NCBI RefSeq assembly: GCF_019249655.2
Contig: NZ_CP137557.1
Coordinates: forward strand, 2,265,001-2,329,000
Reading direction: 5' to 3'
Origin: Segatella copri
Lineage (GTDB): Bacteria > Bacteroidota > Bacteroidia > Bacteroidales > Bacteroidaceae
DNA: 64,000 nucleotides
Of this stretch, positions 17,803 to 27,048 are shown piece by piece. The stretch's first letter is position 1. Each line of letters starts with the position of its first letter. A program made the position numbers and the translations under genes. The notes beneath the pieces are model-generated. The model was not told where the DNA came from. It did no database searches and saw only the letters and a program-made list of their open reading frames with translations.

Positions 17803-18280
17803 ATATGCCTTTTCTCTTTTTGTTGTATTCTACACGTTCACGAATGATTCTCACCACATCCAACCTTTCCTTCACACCGTAGATGTCGAGTTTGGGATTG
17901 GAGCGGTCGCCGCTGAATATCCATACTGTCTTCAATCCGAACAACTGTTCCAGAATGTCACGGTTCTCGCTGAAATCCACAACTCGGTACAGCTCGATGT
18001 AGTCACTGGTTCTGGTCAGAACTCCATGCTGGATGATGAGCTGTTCAGAGGTGATGATGTATCTGAGTTTGTAGAGATATAAGCATCTATAGAGCATGAT
18101 GCAGGTCATCACACCTCCAAGTACCACGAAAGGCATCTTGTAGGTGATGATGTCGTGGCCAGCAACAAGGAACAGGGCACAGCTGATGATGAACGACATC
18201 CCTTGCGAGATGATATACTGCGCCCAGTGAGGGCGTAGGGTGATGATGTTGTATCGTCTGATTGGGTCTGCCATATTCAT
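17783..18280 (-). CDS. PH-domain membrane protein (bPH_2-like)
   Basis: A 165-residue protein with two N-terminal membrane helices (about residues 22-43 and 50-70: GMSFIISCALFLVAGHDI and FVVLGGVMTCIMLY), followed by a bacterial PH domain: RYIITSEQLIIQHGVLTRTSDYIELYRVVDF, then IFSGDRSNPKLDIYGV. YdbT-like bPH_2 proteins have this order, with a short beta-rich domain after two helices. The role in transfer is unknown. It overlaps the downstream secreted-protein gene by 20 bp, and its first base is the last base of the Toprim gene. Confidence 0.7.
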   Translation of the reverse strand: MNMADPIRRYNIITLRPHWAQYIISQGMSFIISCALFLVAGHDIITYKMPFVVLGGVMTCIMLYRCLYLYKLRYIITSEQLIIQHGVLTRTSDYIELYRVVDFSENRDILEQLFGLKTVWIFSGDRSNPKLDIYGVKERLDVVRIIRERVEYNKKRKGIYEITNR

Positions 18281-19752
18281 TATCGTTTAAATCCATGATG
18301 TTTGGTTTCCTCGTTCTCTTCTTGCCGTTCAAAGGTCAAGTCCACACTGTTCTCGTCAAATGCGGTCTCTACTACGTCGGTCATAGAGAACTGTTTCTTA
18401 TCCAAAAGCTCGTCATTGAAGTCCTTGTAGCCTTCCGATGGCTCTTCCCGAATAATCTTCACGGGAGTGAGGTCTTGGTCTTCGTGCAGGTTGAGCTTCT
18501 GTAACAGTGCATCCTTAAAGTCCTTGAACGCTTTGTTCATCTTGTCAGCGGCTTCCTGTTTGTCTTCTTTACACAAAAAGGGAGAGTAGTGATACTCCAA
18601 TGCCTCTTCTTTTGCTGAATCGTAAACCAGGTATAGCTGTTTGAGTTCATGGGGAAGTAGGCTGTAGTTCTCATCGTTGAAACTTAACAGTTCCTTGATG
18701 GTCTTCGGCTGTTTGTCGAAGCTTTCCATGAACTCTCTCATGTCAGCAGGTACATTTCCCGGTGCAACCGGACTCTGTTTGCTTGCTATATCCTCGAAGT
18801 TTGCCACAAACTGCTTTCCTGCCACATCCTTGTCAAAGCCAAGGTGGAAGGTGGCTTGGGGTGCTGCTTTCAGCAATCCCTGTATCTGCCCATAGCTTGG
18901 GTTACCTCCAGTAGAGACATAGACTCCGGCTTTCAGATCCTGCCGTCCACGCTGGTCTAATCCTGATTCCTTGCGCATCTGCAGCTGGTAAAATGCCATG
19001 GCATCGTATGCGCTTTCAAAGACAAGCACAATACGGGCATCTTGGAGTGCCTTTTGCTTGGGACTTGCCATCCATAATCCTTCACTGGCGTTGGTACCAG
19101 TAGCCATACCTTTTCGGGCAGAACCATCCTTGCGAGGATAGCCTCTTTCCTCTAAGCCTACACATCTTTCTGGTTGCCCAGGGATGTGCATGGGGAAGGA
19201 GAGATTCTTATATGTGCTGCCATCCTTGGCGGCTTTCGATACGAGGAAGAAGCTGTGATGGAAGGCACAACGAGTGGCGAAATCAATTCCTCTTGACTTG
19301 AAGAAGGCGTAGAACGGCTTCTGTGACTCGAAGTCTTTAGGATTGAAACGGTCAATCTTGTAGTCATTGATGTCAAATGGCTTACTGTTGACTGTTGGAT
19401 TATGTACTTCCTGACTCCGATGTTCTACCGGGATGTTTAGCAGGCGTTGGCAGACCTTATGGACAAGGGCTGATTCCTTCATGCCATTCTTGTACTCCTT
19501 GAAAAGGTCTGGATGCTCCCAGATGAAGGAGGTAACAGAGTAGAGCTTGATGGTTGGCGGTTGGAAACAGCAGTTCTTGTTGGGCATGACAATGTACTTG
19601 TCTCCACTGATTCTTTTTCCGTCGCTGCCCAGGCGTACATACGCAGGATAGCGCAAGCCATCACGCTTGTAAAACGTGTAGCCTGCGTCCTCCAATACGT
19701 CCTTGATGTTAAGACGGCTTCTGTAGTCTGCAAATGTCTGTTCGTCTGTCAT
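18280..19752 (-). CDS. Toprim-domain primase-like protein
   Basis: A 490-residue protein whose middle holds a Toprim fold: the catalytic Glu segment IVLVFESAYDAMAFYQL at about residue 241 and the DxD segment LGFDKDVAGKQF at about residue 302. Toprim is the metal-binding core of DnaG primases, topoisomerases and the DUF3991-type proteins of mobile elements. The N-terminus (FADYRSRLNIKDVLEDAGY) resembles the start of the CHC2 region, but the cysteine zinc ligands are not seen. It may prime the complementary strand after transfer. The last 100 residues are acidic. It is in one operon with the genes on both sides. Confidence 0.7.
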   Translation of the reverse strand: MTDEQTFADYRSRLNIKDVLEDAGYTFYKRDGLRYPAYVRLGSDGKRISGDKYIVMPNKNCCFQPPTIKLYSVTSFIWEHPDLFKEYKNGMKESALVHKVCQRLLNIPVEHRSQEVHNPTVNSKPFDINDYKIDRFNPKDFESQKPFYAFFKSRGIDFATRCAFHHSFFLVSKAAKDGSTYKNLSFPMHIPGQPERCVGLEERGYPRKDGSARKGMATGTNASEGLWMASPKQKALQDARIVLVFESAYDAMAFYQLQMRKESGLDQRGRQDLKAGVYVSTGGNPSYGQIQGLLKAAPQATFHLGFDKDVAGKQFVANFEDIASKQSPVAPGNVPADMREFMESFDKQPKTIKELLSFNDENYSLLPHELKQLYLVYDSAKEEALEYHYSPFLCKEDKQEAADKMNKAFKDFKDALLQKLNLHEDQDLTPVKIIREEPSEGYKDFNDELLDKKQFSMTDVVETAFDENSVDLTFERQEENEETKHHGFKR

Positions 19753-19773
19753 CTCTTGAATGTGAATTGTTGT

Positions 19774-21411
19774 TTATCTGCCATGACCAAAGCCTACACC
19801 GTGTTCTCCTGCATTGAGTCCTGCATCGAAAGCTCGTGAAGCAAGGTCTTGCGGTGAATCCACGCTGCCTTTGAAATAGACATGTGGCCCATGGGCATGG
19901 TCATGATGGTGTTCTACGAATACTGCCGGTGCTGGACGGTCTCTGCCCAGTTCGCTCATCACGGCAAGTCCTGCAAGGAGAGCTCCTCCAATCTGAGCCC
20001 CGATGTTCTTGCCTTCTCCAGGGATGGTTTTCATATCCACCTCCTTAAAGATGTGGGAGAAGAGTTTCATGCGGTGGTAGTCATCTATAGCCATGAACTT
20101 GTCATACTGCTTTTGGGTAATCTCATGGCTGATGCTCTCTCCATTGATGACGGCGGTCATGCGAAACTTGGCATTGCCTTTCTCGTCTTTCTGGATTTCA
20201 CCCTGCTCATTACGCACTGGCTCAACCTTGATGTCATCAACCTGAACCTCTCTGCCATGCTTGCCTTCACGGAACCATCCCTTGCTTTCGTTCTGCTCAT
20301 ACAGGCTGTTGCCATCTACATGAGCAACACTGCGGTCTTCTGGCTCGATAGTAATCTGGTCGCCATTAGCTGGGAGTGACTGGTCAATCACCATCTGCTG
20401 GCGGTTGTTGAGTTCTGCCTCTATCTCTGGTCTGAGCTTCAAGCTGATCTGCTCTTTGGAATTGAGCATATCCATCGTCAGTTTGTCCTGAAAATCGTTC
20501 CTGATGGCATTGTTGATGATGTCAATGCGGTTCTGGACAGGTACTTGCTTGATGGAGTTGTTGGTCAGTTTCTTCACTTCATCCTCAGTGAGGTCATAGA
20601 CAAAGTCCTGCTTGGTGGCTGTGGACTGGATGGTGAGTGTTTTGTTGGCTGCATCTACGATGATGCCATGAGACGAAAGACACTCCTGCCATTTATCATT
20701 GCTGAAATAGACCTTGGAGGTGATGAGCTCGTTGTATGGCTTGGCTGGTTCCTTGGGACGTGGACGAACCACTACAGGGGTAATGACTGATTGCAGGTCT
20801 GCCAACACATCCTGCGAAGGTTGTTGTACCATGTTTTGCTGACCACCTTTATAATAGAAGCCATAGCCGCCATTCTGCAACTCGCCCGGCTTCATTCTGC
20901 CGTCAGGACGTTCTGGTACGATTGGAGCACCCTGCATGAACATGGCTCCTCCAACTCTGCGCATGTGAAATCCTTCCTGGCATCGTGGAGTCCAACCGAG
21001 GAATCTTCCGTGATATGGATCCATCATCATGTGGGCATAGCGTTTGTTCCAAGGAAGTCTGCCGTATTCGCCAACGCCTATGCGGTAGCCGTGAAGTCCC
21101 ATGGCAACACGGCCATTGGCATTTCTGGCATGAACGAAGTCACGTGGCATGTAGAAATCGTTCTTCACGAGTTCTGCCACGGTATTGTAGGCTTGCTTGT
21201 TGGCTGAGTTCGCTCCCCAGTCAACCAAGGCTCTGTACTGTTGCGCTGTGATGGCGTAGGTCAGCAGAGGGGAATCGTGACCTTGAACGGCCAACTGATA
21301 ACCTTCTCCTTGTCTGATGATATGTGCTTGCATACCATTCTTTCTGAGAATCTCCTGAAGCTCAGGAGCCAGGTCTCTGCCTACTGGTAATGCATTTGAT
21401 CTGATTGACAT
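19774..21411 (-). CDS. Large transfer-region protein, DUF3945-like repeats, unknown function
   Basis: A 545-residue protein. The first 200 residues are rich in Gly, Tyr and Arg (YGRLPWNKRYAHMMMDPYHGRF). The middle shows two segments of the type found beside DUF4099/DUF3945 domains (VYDLTEDEVKKLTNNSIKQVPVQNRIDIIN and SHEITQKQYDKFMAIDDYHRM). A His-rich patch (VEHHHDHAHGPHVYF) sits near the C-terminus and could bind metal. No enzyme motif is visible. It is 21 bp upstream of the Toprim gene and probably cotranscribed. Confidence 0.5.
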   Translation of the reverse strand: MSIRSNALPVGRDLAPELQEILRKNGMQAHIIRQGEGYQLAVQGHDSPLLTYAITAQQYRALVDWGANSANKQAYNTVAELVKNDFYMPRDFVHARNANGRVAMGLHGYRIGVGEYGRLPWNKRYAHMMMDPYHGRFLGWTPRCQEGFHMRRVGGAMFMQGAPIVPERPDGRMKPGELQNGGYGFYYKGGQQNMVQQPSQDVLADLQSVITPVVVRPRPKEPAKPYNELITSKVYFSNDKWQECLSSHGIIVDAANKTLTIQSTATKQDFVYDLTEDEVKKLTNNSIKQVPVQNRIDIINNAIRNDFQDKLTMDMLNSKEQISLKLRPEIEAELNNRQQMVIDQSLPANGDQITIEPEDRSVAHVDGNSLYEQNESKGWFREGKHGREVQVDDIKVEPVRNEQGEIQKDEKGNAKFRMTAVINGESISHEITQKQYDKFMAIDDYHRMKLFSHIFKEVDMKTIPGEGKNIGAQIGGALLAGLAVMSELGRDRPAPAVFVEHHHDHAHGPHVYFKGSVDSPQDLASRAFDAGLNAGEHGVGFGHGR

Positions 21412-21446
21412 ATTCTAATGCTGTTTATTGATTCTGTACTGTGTGA

Positions 21447-21656
21447 TTATTCGCCAGCTTCAATCTGCTCGCCCTTCCAATCGACAAATTCCTCTGCCGA
21501 CTCCTCATTGACAATGAGATCCTTCTCTTTGCAGAAGGCTGTGTATTCCTCTTGCCATTCAGGTGAGTGGTGGTTGATGTAGTCAAGCCAGCCATATTCT
21601 CCGCTCTGGACTTTTTCCACGAGCACGTCTTCTGGATAGTACTTTACATTTGCCAT
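21447..21656 (-). CDS. Small acidic protein, unknown
   Basis: A 69-residue acidic protein with no signal peptide. Visible features are a GEYGWLDYINHHSPEW motif and a C-terminal FVDWKGEQIEAGE. Related short proteins with a YGWLDYI core are found beside DUF4099/ArdC-type genes in Bacteroidota elements; this is recognition by pattern only. It is spaced 35 bp and 31 bp from its neighbours within the same operon. Confidence 0.5.
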   Translation of the reverse strand: MANVKYYPEDVLVEKVQSGEYGWLDYINHHSPEWQEEYTAFCKEKDLIVNEESAEEFVDWKGEQIEAGE

Positions 21657-21687
21657 GAAATCTTGTTTTATGGGTTAATACTTTGGG

Positions 21688-22440
21688 TTATCGCTGCATC
21701 ATGCGCATTCCCAGTTTCTTCTGTTCATTCCACATCTCTTCGGTGTAGTTCTCTTCTGGGATGTAGTCGAGATTACCGTCTTCATCCATAGCCCAACAGC
21801 CGAAGATGCCGAAGTTGAACTTATCCCAGTCACGCTTGGCTTCTCGCTTCCAGACAAGTTCGTTGCCTGCTGCGAAACGGATGCCGGTGTTGGAGTTGAG
21901 GTCGATACCAATGGACTGTTCCTCGTCATCCTCTACGATGGTAAGGATGTCTCCATTCTGCAACTTCTGCATCTCTGCGCCAGTAAGGTGATAGCGGTCT
22001 GCTACATACTGGATGTTTCTGCCTATGACCGGGGTTGGAACACTGAGCACCTGCTTGCTTTCAGGATCAAGTTGGAAGAAACACTTACTGCCGAGTTCCT
22101 TACCAACCTCGTTGCTCTCCAAATGACCGATGATAGGCTTTCCTGCAACAAGGTTCTTCTCCTGCTGCTCGTTGAAGAGTTTCAAGTCTAACTCATCGAG
22201 CTGTGGGTAGAAAAGCACATCAACGCCACCTTCGGCTGTTCTTACCAGGCTGAACCTGGTTCGTGCTTTGACTTCCTCACCATCATCGGCTGTGATGTGA
22301 ACTGGCAGGACTGGCGACTTGCGGCCATTGTAGATGTTCTGGAGGACATCGGTTGGCAAGTCGTCAATCATTGCCTGGGTGAGTCCGAAACGTTCAAGGA
22401 TGCCATAAGGCATCTCGTTCTCATCGAAATTGTAATTCAT
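21688..22440 (-). CDS. DUF4099 family protein
   Basis: A 250-residue protein that matches the DUF4099 pattern of Bacteroidota mobile elements: the start MNYNFDENEMPYGILERFGL, then LQNIYNGRKSPVLPVHI, a PTPVIGRNIQYVADRYHL segment, and GIDLNSNTGIRFAAGNELVW. The end carries EENYTEEMWNEQKK. The domain has no known enzyme activity. As the first gene of the - strand transfer operon it is downstream of a promoter-like box at 22525-22532. Members usually lie close to Toprim and ArdC genes, as here. Confidence 0.75.
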   Translation of the reverse strand: MNYNFDENEMPYGILERFGLTQAMIDDLPTDVLQNIYNGRKSPVLPVHITADDGEEVKARTRFSLVRTAEGGVDVLFYPQLDELDLKLFNEQQEKNLVAGKPIIGHLESNEVGKELGSKCFFQLDPESKQVLSVPTPVIGRNIQYVADRYHLTGAEMQKLQNGDILTIVEDDEEQSIGIDLNSNTGIRFAAGNELVWKREAKRDWDKFNFGIFGCWAMDEDGNLDYIPEENYTEEMWNEQKKLGMRMMQR

Positions 22441-22524
22441 TTGCTTCTGTTTTATTCGTTTTTTATTTGGTGGCTGACCTAATGACAGGTCTTATTCAGA
22501 CTGCGCCTAAAGCCAAACCGACAA

Positions 22525-22532
22525 CAAAGTTA
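22525..22532 (-). promoter_or_regulatory. Bacteroidota-type -7 box for the transfer operon
   Basis: On the - strand the box reads TAACTTTG, matching TAnnTTTG; the -33 TTG is not well kept. The leader before ATG 22440 would be about 78 nt. Confidence 0.45.
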
Positions 22533-22601
22533 CATTGTAGATATAGAAGAAGCTAAACATGTACGTTAGTATAGTAAAAGTTTTATAGATAGTTATGAAA
22601 G

Positions 22602-22631
22602 TAGTATGATTATTCTTCAATTATCATACTA
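22602..22631. repeat. Inverted repeat between divergent genes
   Basis: The arms tagtatgat (22602-22610) and atcatacta (22623-22631) pair over 9 bp with a 12-bp loop. It lies between the transfer-operon promoter and the M23 gene promoter, so it could be an operator for one or both. Confidence 0.4.
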
Positions 22632-22700
22632 TAAACATAAATAAAGTTAGATATAATAGGGAAGTGGTTGCATCTTTCGTGTTGTTATTCTGAGTCTGAT

Positions 22701-22708
22701 TACCTTTG
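22701..22708 (+). promoter_or_regulatory. Bacteroidota-type -7 box for the M23 peptidase gene
   Basis: TACCTTTG at 22701-22708 fits TAnnTTTG. Transcription would start near 22714, so a nearly leaderless message or a start at the second Met (22722) is likely. Confidence 0.5.
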
Positions 22709-22712
22709 CAAC

Positions 22713-23333
22713 ATGAAAGCAATGAAAATACTGATGTTGATACTGACAATGATGTCCGCAAAGACTCCTTCACATGCCCAATTCAATACGATTGGGTATG
22801 TGAAGAAGCATAGTATATCTAAAAAGAAGAGTCCACAAGAAACAACTCATGTTGCTTCTGTGGACTCAGTGAGGAAGGCTGATTCTCTGCCTCCAGATTC
22901 TTCCCAAGATGTACTTCCTTATCTCAGGGCTTCGTTTCCGTTGAAAAGCATTCAGATCAATTCAAGATTTGGAATGCGTAATCACCCGGTGAAGCACAAG
23001 ACTATCATGCACAACGGCGTGGATCTGGCAGCTCATTACGAGAAAGTGTTTTCCATGTTTCCTGGGGAAGTGACTGGTGTTGGCCACGACAATCGCTCAG
23101 GTAAGTATGTCACAGTCAAAACAGCTGGCTATACCATCAGCTATTGCCATCTTTCTGCTTTCTGGGTTTCAAAGGGGATGTTTGTCAATGCAGGAGAGGT
23201 GCTTGGGGTATCTGGAAGTTCCGGCATGTCAACTGGCCCTCATCTGCACCTGACAACAAAAAAGGATGGCAAGGTGTTTGACCCTGTCATCCTTCTGAAG
23301 TATGTTCGTGAAGTGCTCGAAAATGCCCTATAG
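22713..23333 (+). CDS. Secreted M23 (LytM-type) zinc endopeptidase
   Basis: A protein of about 206 residues with a signal peptide (MKILMLILTMMSAKTPSHAQ). The M23 domain fills the C-terminal 130 residues and is intact: MHNGVDLAAHYEK with the first His and Asp ligands, and the HxH in STGPHLHLTTKKDG. It should cut peptide cross-links of the cell wall in the periplasm. It is the only + strand gene in the 6.4-54.5 kb stretch, with its own promoter box. The start is taken as ATG 22713 or 22722, because the box lies just upstream; a longer frame from 22668 is unlikely. Confidence 0.8.
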   Translation: MKAMKILMLILTMMSAKTPSHAQFNTIGYVKKHSISKKKSPQETTHVASVDSVRKADSLPPDSSQDVLPYLRASFPLKSIQINSRFGMRNHPVKHKTIMHNGVDLAAHYEKVFSMFPGEVTGVGHDNRSGKYVTVKTAGYTISYCHLSAFWVSKGMFVNAGEVLGVSGSSGMSTGPHLHLTTKKDGKVFDPVILLKYVREVLENAL

Positions 23334-23334
23334 T

Positions 23335-24489
23335 TTATTCAAACACAAGCAAATTGCCTGTTAATACTTTCTTTGTACCGTTCATATATGTCAGTATCAC
23401 CTTGGTGATATTCATATTTGAAGCATCTCCAGACACATAATAATAGGATGTGTCCCATTCCCAACTTGCTGATTCAAACTCTCGAAGTGGTCCAGTGCCC
23501 TGAAAATGGCCGGTCTTCCTCAAATCGCCTACGTCGTTGGTTACCTTGAAATATACATCGATGTACTTGATCGTATTTCTGTTGGTATTCATGTAGTTGA
23601 AATGGAATGATATACATGAATATTCTGAATCCCATCCCCAATCAGTAAAGAAGCCGTAAGGTGCTCTCTTTTTGAGACGTTTGACATACTCGTCAAGGTA
23701 ATGGTATGACAGCTCACTTGTAATCATGTCATAATCCTCTAACTCATCTGTAAGGCTATCTTTGAATATTTCATAGTGATACCTGAAAGGACTGTATTCT
23801 TTCAGACTTTGGCTTAGTTCACTTTTATGTCCTGTTATATATGTGTAGCCCAGTCTTCCATCAGTTCTTGTGAAGTAATAAATGGTATCATTCTTGATTC
23901 CAATAGTGAATAATGAATCTTCAGAAAATGATTTCTCGCATTCATCACAATACAGAGACTTATTTCCTGTCGGTACCATTCTCCAGTTGTGAGTTTCCAT
24001 ATAGTCAGAACGTTCTTTCTTCAGTTTGGCCAATCTTTCTTCTTTAAGCTTCACTATTTCTATAGAGTCTGCCTTTGCTTTAGCTATGGAGTCTTGAATA
24101 TGCTTTGTTCGTGTCTCATTTAGTGCAGTATATTTATCATCCAGCTGTTTGCTATATTTCTGAACGAGTACATCAAGTTCTTCCTCTGCTACTTGGGGGA
24201 TGGACTTGTTCTTCTTAATGATCTTGGCGTAGTCCTTGGTAAGGGTGATCACAATATTACTGCTTGGCGTTATGACATACAGATTTTGAGCTTTCTTGTC
24301 ATAAGCATAGCTACCTACAATATTGTCAACACGCTCAACCGACTTCTTGGTTACTCTTTTGTAATAACCATCGCTTCCAAGTTCATAAGCGACAATTACT
24401 CTTCGCTGAGTAGAATTGCTTATAGAAAACTGGGCATGTACACCGATGGTTGCCATCCCCAGCATGAATAAAACGATTATCTTTTTCAT
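23335..24489 (-). CDS. Secreted protein, unknown
   Basis: A 384-residue protein with a signal peptide (MKKIIVLFMLGMATIGVHAQF). Residues about 95-170 form a long charged coiled coil (KHIQDSIAKAKADSIEIVKLKEERLAKLKKE). The second half includes CDECEKSF and is beta-rich with many Tyr and Ser residues. No family was recognised. It converges with the M23 gene, with one base between their ends, and starts a run of five - strand secreted or lipoprotein genes of which it is the last transcribed. Confidence 0.6.
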   Translation of the reverse strand: MKKIIVLFMLGMATIGVHAQFSISNSTQRRVIVAYELGSDGYYKRVTKKSVERVDNIVGSYAYDKKAQNLYVITPSSNIVITLTKDYAKIIKKNKSIPQVAEEELDVLVQKYSKQLDDKYTALNETRTKHIQDSIAKAKADSIEIVKLKEERLAKLKKERSDYMETHNWRMVPTGNKSLYCDECEKSFSEDSLFTIGIKNDTIYYFTRTDGRLGYTYITGHKSELSQSLKEYSPFRYHYEIFKDSLTDELEDYDMITSELSYHYLDEYVKRLKKRAPYGFFTDWGWDSEYSCISFHFNYMNTNRNTIKYIDVYFKVTNDVGDLRKTGHFQGTGPLREFESASWEWDTSYYYVSGDASNMNITKVILTYMNGTKKVLTGNLLVFE

Positions 24490-24508
24490 TGTCTGTCTTT
24501 GATTAAAC

Positions 24509-25345
24509 TTATTTCTTTTTGATAAACTCGGCAAATTCTTTTCCTGTATATGTTTTCTCTTTCATCAGTTCAAGAACTGTTTTGTCCGAGAAATCGAGCC
24601 TGAGATTGGCAGTCGTTTGGTATTTGGCATTCGAACTCCAGAATGTGAAGTTGTATTTCTCACTCGGATTCAGTGTTTTGCTGACTCTGCCATCATCCTC
24701 AGCCATAAAATTGCCACTCCTGTCATAATATGTTACAAGATACTTGATACCAGAGATAGAGTAGGGAAGTGTATTCACTATGCGAGCATCTCCATGAGCG
24801 GTTCCATCATAACTTGTTTCCCATGACCAGTTGACTATCTTGACTTTAGTTCTCAGTTCTGCCCACGTGTCCCAGTACTTTGTACTTATCAAATCACTTA
24901 GTTTGCTCAATCTTTGTGCCAATGCTACATCATTGAGTTGCTTCTTTCCAAGTGCTCCAGTCGCTCTGCCGAACCATTCCTGATCTTCATCCATTGTGAT
25001 CAGCCCCTTTGAGTCATAGATATACCAGGAGGATTCTTTGTCTTTAGCGATAAACAAAGTTATACTGTCCTGCTTGAATGTGCCTGTTGCATCAGTATAA
25101 TTGTTATAGCAGCGAACAGCTATTGTATCATTCTTCACAGTGATGTCAGACTCTTCTATGTCCACAGCATCTGATTTTGCCTCTATATGCAAGCTGTCAT
25201 ATAGTGGATAGAAATCATTTGGCTTTCCATAAGTGGTATCTGACAACGATGTGAAGAAATTACGAGAAAGTTCCATCGCCTCGTTCTTATGGGAACAAGA
25301 CGACAGAACCAATGCTGTTAATATGAATACTACAGTGTATCTCAT
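24509..25345 (-). CDS. Lipoprotein, unknown
   Basis: A 278-residue protein with a lipoprotein signal (MRYTVVFILTALVLSSC; the Cys at residue 17 would be acylated). The body is a mix of helix and strand, with a second half that resembles a beta-sandwich (RIVNTLPYSISGIKYLVTYYDRSGNF, FTFWSSNAKYQTTANLRLDF) of the kind that senses or binds ligands at the cell surface. The family is unknown. It lies 19 bp upstream of the next gene. Confidence 0.6.
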   Translation of the reverse strand: MRYTVVFILTALVLSSCSHKNEAMELSRNFFTSLSDTTYGKPNDFYPLYDSLHIEAKSDAVDIEESDITVKNDTIAVRCYNNYTDATGTFKQDSITLFIAKDKESSWYIYDSKGLITMDEDQEWFGRATGALGKKQLNDVALAQRLSKLSDLISTKYWDTWAELRTKVKIVNWSWETSYDGTAHGDARIVNTLPYSISGIKYLVTYYDRSGNFMAEDDGRVSKTLNPSEKYNFTFWSSNAKYQTTANLRLDFSDKTVLELMKEKTYTGKEFAEFIKKK

Positions 25346-25354
25346 TTCTTCTTG

Positions 25355-25708
25355 TTATTTTTTCTTTGCTGGCTTTTTTACCTCTTCCTTGCCATCGCTG
25401 ATTCTTTTGAAAACGAAGTTGACGACAGCAGTTCTTGTATTGTCTCTGATACCTGTGACGTATTCAGAGTTACCGAAGTTTGAAAAGGCCGTACCTGTTT
25501 CTGTGTAAGCACTGACCAGTTCCCAACCTTCCTTACCCATCTTGTTCAACATTGCAGTCTGATTTGCGAACACCAGGGTGCCGAAATCTGCAGCAATTTC
25601 TGCATCGTGTCCTGCAACCTTTACTACTTTGTATTCCCATTGCTCATTCTTGCTACCACAAGAAGCGAGCATTGCAATTAAGCAGAAACCTAAGATAAAC
25701 TTCTTCAT
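25355..25708 (-). CDS. DUF4177-like lipoprotein
   Basis: A 117-residue lipoprotein (MKKFILGFCLIAMLASC). The body has the DUF4177 pattern: WEYKVVKV, then a LNKMGKEGWELVSAYTETG segment, then VVNFVFKRI. DUF4177 proteins are small alpha-beta folds of unknown role. The C-terminal tail is Lys-rich (VKKPAKKK). ATG 25708 is preferred over an earlier in-frame start at 25741, because the signal peptide begins there. It is nine bases upstream of the next gene. Confidence 0.65.
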   Translation of the reverse strand: MKKFILGFCLIAMLASCGSKNEQWEYKVVKVAGHDAEIAADFGTLVFANQTAMLNKMGKEGWELVSAYTETGTAFSNFGNSEYVTGIRDNTRTAVVNFVFKRISDGKEEVKKPAKKK

Positions 25709-25770
25709 AATCTTTATACTTTGTTCTTCACTACTCTTCACTTTTATATACTGACAAGATTAAAGAATCC

Positions 25771-26466
25771 CTAAGGCAAAACTTTTTCTCCCTTCTCGTT
25801 AATATAGTAGAAACAATTGGACTCATTCAAATCAACTACATATTTAGGTGAATATGAATGGTCTTCTTCGGCCAAGTATAGATGGTTGTCAAAATAAACA
25901 TAATGCATTAAAGTCTGTTTAGAACTATTTTTAGAAGGTTCCTTATAATAAACCTTTTCAAACACTTTATAGGCAGTATAGTCGTTTGTAAACTTTACAT
26001 AATAATTCGCCTCACCTGATGTGTAGCCTATACCACCCATTGTATAGCCGCCATATTTTTGATTTCTACCATTTAGTTTGTTTTCTAATGCATTTTCTTC
26101 AATACCTACTTTTTTGAATACTATGCTTTCAAATCGAAGAGTTCCGTTTGTATCAATACTAAAAGTGTACTCCTTGGATGAACTTTCGACAAAGTTATCT
26201 TTGCAGGAAACTTTTCCTTCTTTGACTGAATATCTTCCTGTACTGAAGAAATAACTATAGGCAGATTTCTTTAGGATAATTTTATAAGTGCCATCCTTTG
26301 CAAAAGAAACAACGTTTTCAGGTTCTTTGTCTGAATCTTGCCATAATGCAACAATACTTTCTTTGTTAGTATTGCCGTTTTCACCCTGTTCCACATCATC
26401 ATTGCTATTGCTGCAAGAGGCCAGCATCATAAACAATGTAATAATCAGTAAATATATTCTGTTCAT
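25771..26466 (-). CDS. Lipoprotein, unknown
   Basis: A 231-residue lipoprotein (MNRIYLLIITLFMMLASC, acyl-Cys at residue 18). The first part is a small beta-domain with VALWQDSDKEPENVVSFAKDG, reminiscent of lipocalin-like Bacteroidota lipoproteins. The second part is Tyr/Lys-rich with GGYTMGGIGYTSGEANYYV and a KYVVDLNESNCFYYI strand. No enzymatic residues stand out. It is read in the same direction as the neighbouring lipoproteins but has about 115 bp on its upstream side. Confidence 0.6.
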   Translation of the reverse strand: MNRIYLLIITLFMMLASCSNSNDDVEQGENGNTNKESIVALWQDSDKEPENVVSFAKDGTYKIILKKSAYSYFFSTGRYSVKEGKVSCKDNFVESSSKEYTFSIDTNGTLRFESIVFKKVGIEENALENKLNGRNQKYGGYTMGGIGYTSGEANYYVKFTNDYTAYKVFEKVYYKEPSKNSSKQTLMHYVYFDNHLYLAEEDHSYSPKYVVDLNESNCFYYINEKGEKVLP

Positions 26467-26581
26467 AACTTATTTCCTTATAATAATATAAATAGTGTAC
26501 AACCTACAGATGGTAAAGTAAGGATGCCAGGGTATTTCCCACGCACCCTTACAATAATTCACCTAAACGTATTTAGCAGTT

Positions 26582-26980
26582 TTATTGCTTTTTACATTTT
26601 ACCCAAATGGATTCGTCACCTATGGACATCTTCATTTCTGAAACTGTAGAAGTCGCAGCAATGATGGTATAAGAAGCAAATAGTTCACCTTCTACATAAG
26701 TATTCAGTGTATTTCCTTTCAAAGACCATGTTCCTCGACCAGTTCCGAAATATCCTGAGCCGTAATATGAACCGTCTGCATTGAATGTGGCGTAAGTTTT
26801 TCTGAAAGGCCAGTCAACATACGTACCAGACTCCGATGTCTTTACTGCTGTCATCTCCCAGGTTCCCACAATCATAGACTTATCATAGTCTCCATTGTCA
26901 GAATCATCATCACTACTGCATGATATGAATGCAAAAGATGCTACCACAAGGGCAAGAAGGAAAAATAAATACTTTTTCAT
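26582..26980 (-). CDS. Lipocalin-like lipoprotein
   Basis: A 132-residue lipoprotein (MKKYLFFLLALVVASFAFISC, with the lipobox Cys followed by a run of Ser/Asp). The body has the lipocalin-like pattern common in Bacteroidota: IVGTWEMTAVKTSES, then a Gly/Tyr-rich beta core (ADGSYYGSGYFGTGRGTWSLKG), then TYVEGELFASYTI. It would be anchored in a membrane and may bind a small ligand. The start is taken at 26980, where the signal peptide begins. Confidence 0.65.
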   Translation of the reverse strand: MKKYLFFLLALVVASFAFISCSSDDDSDNGDYDKSMIVGTWEMTAVKTSESGTYVDWPFRKTYATFNADGSYYGSGYFGTGRGTWSLKGNTLNTYVEGELFASYTIIAATSTVSEMKMSIGDESIWVKCKKQ

Positions 26981-27048
26981 AATGTTACTTTTTAAATTAA
27001 TAATACTTTTTCTATGTTTTGTTTTGATAATCCTGTTGATGAAGGTGA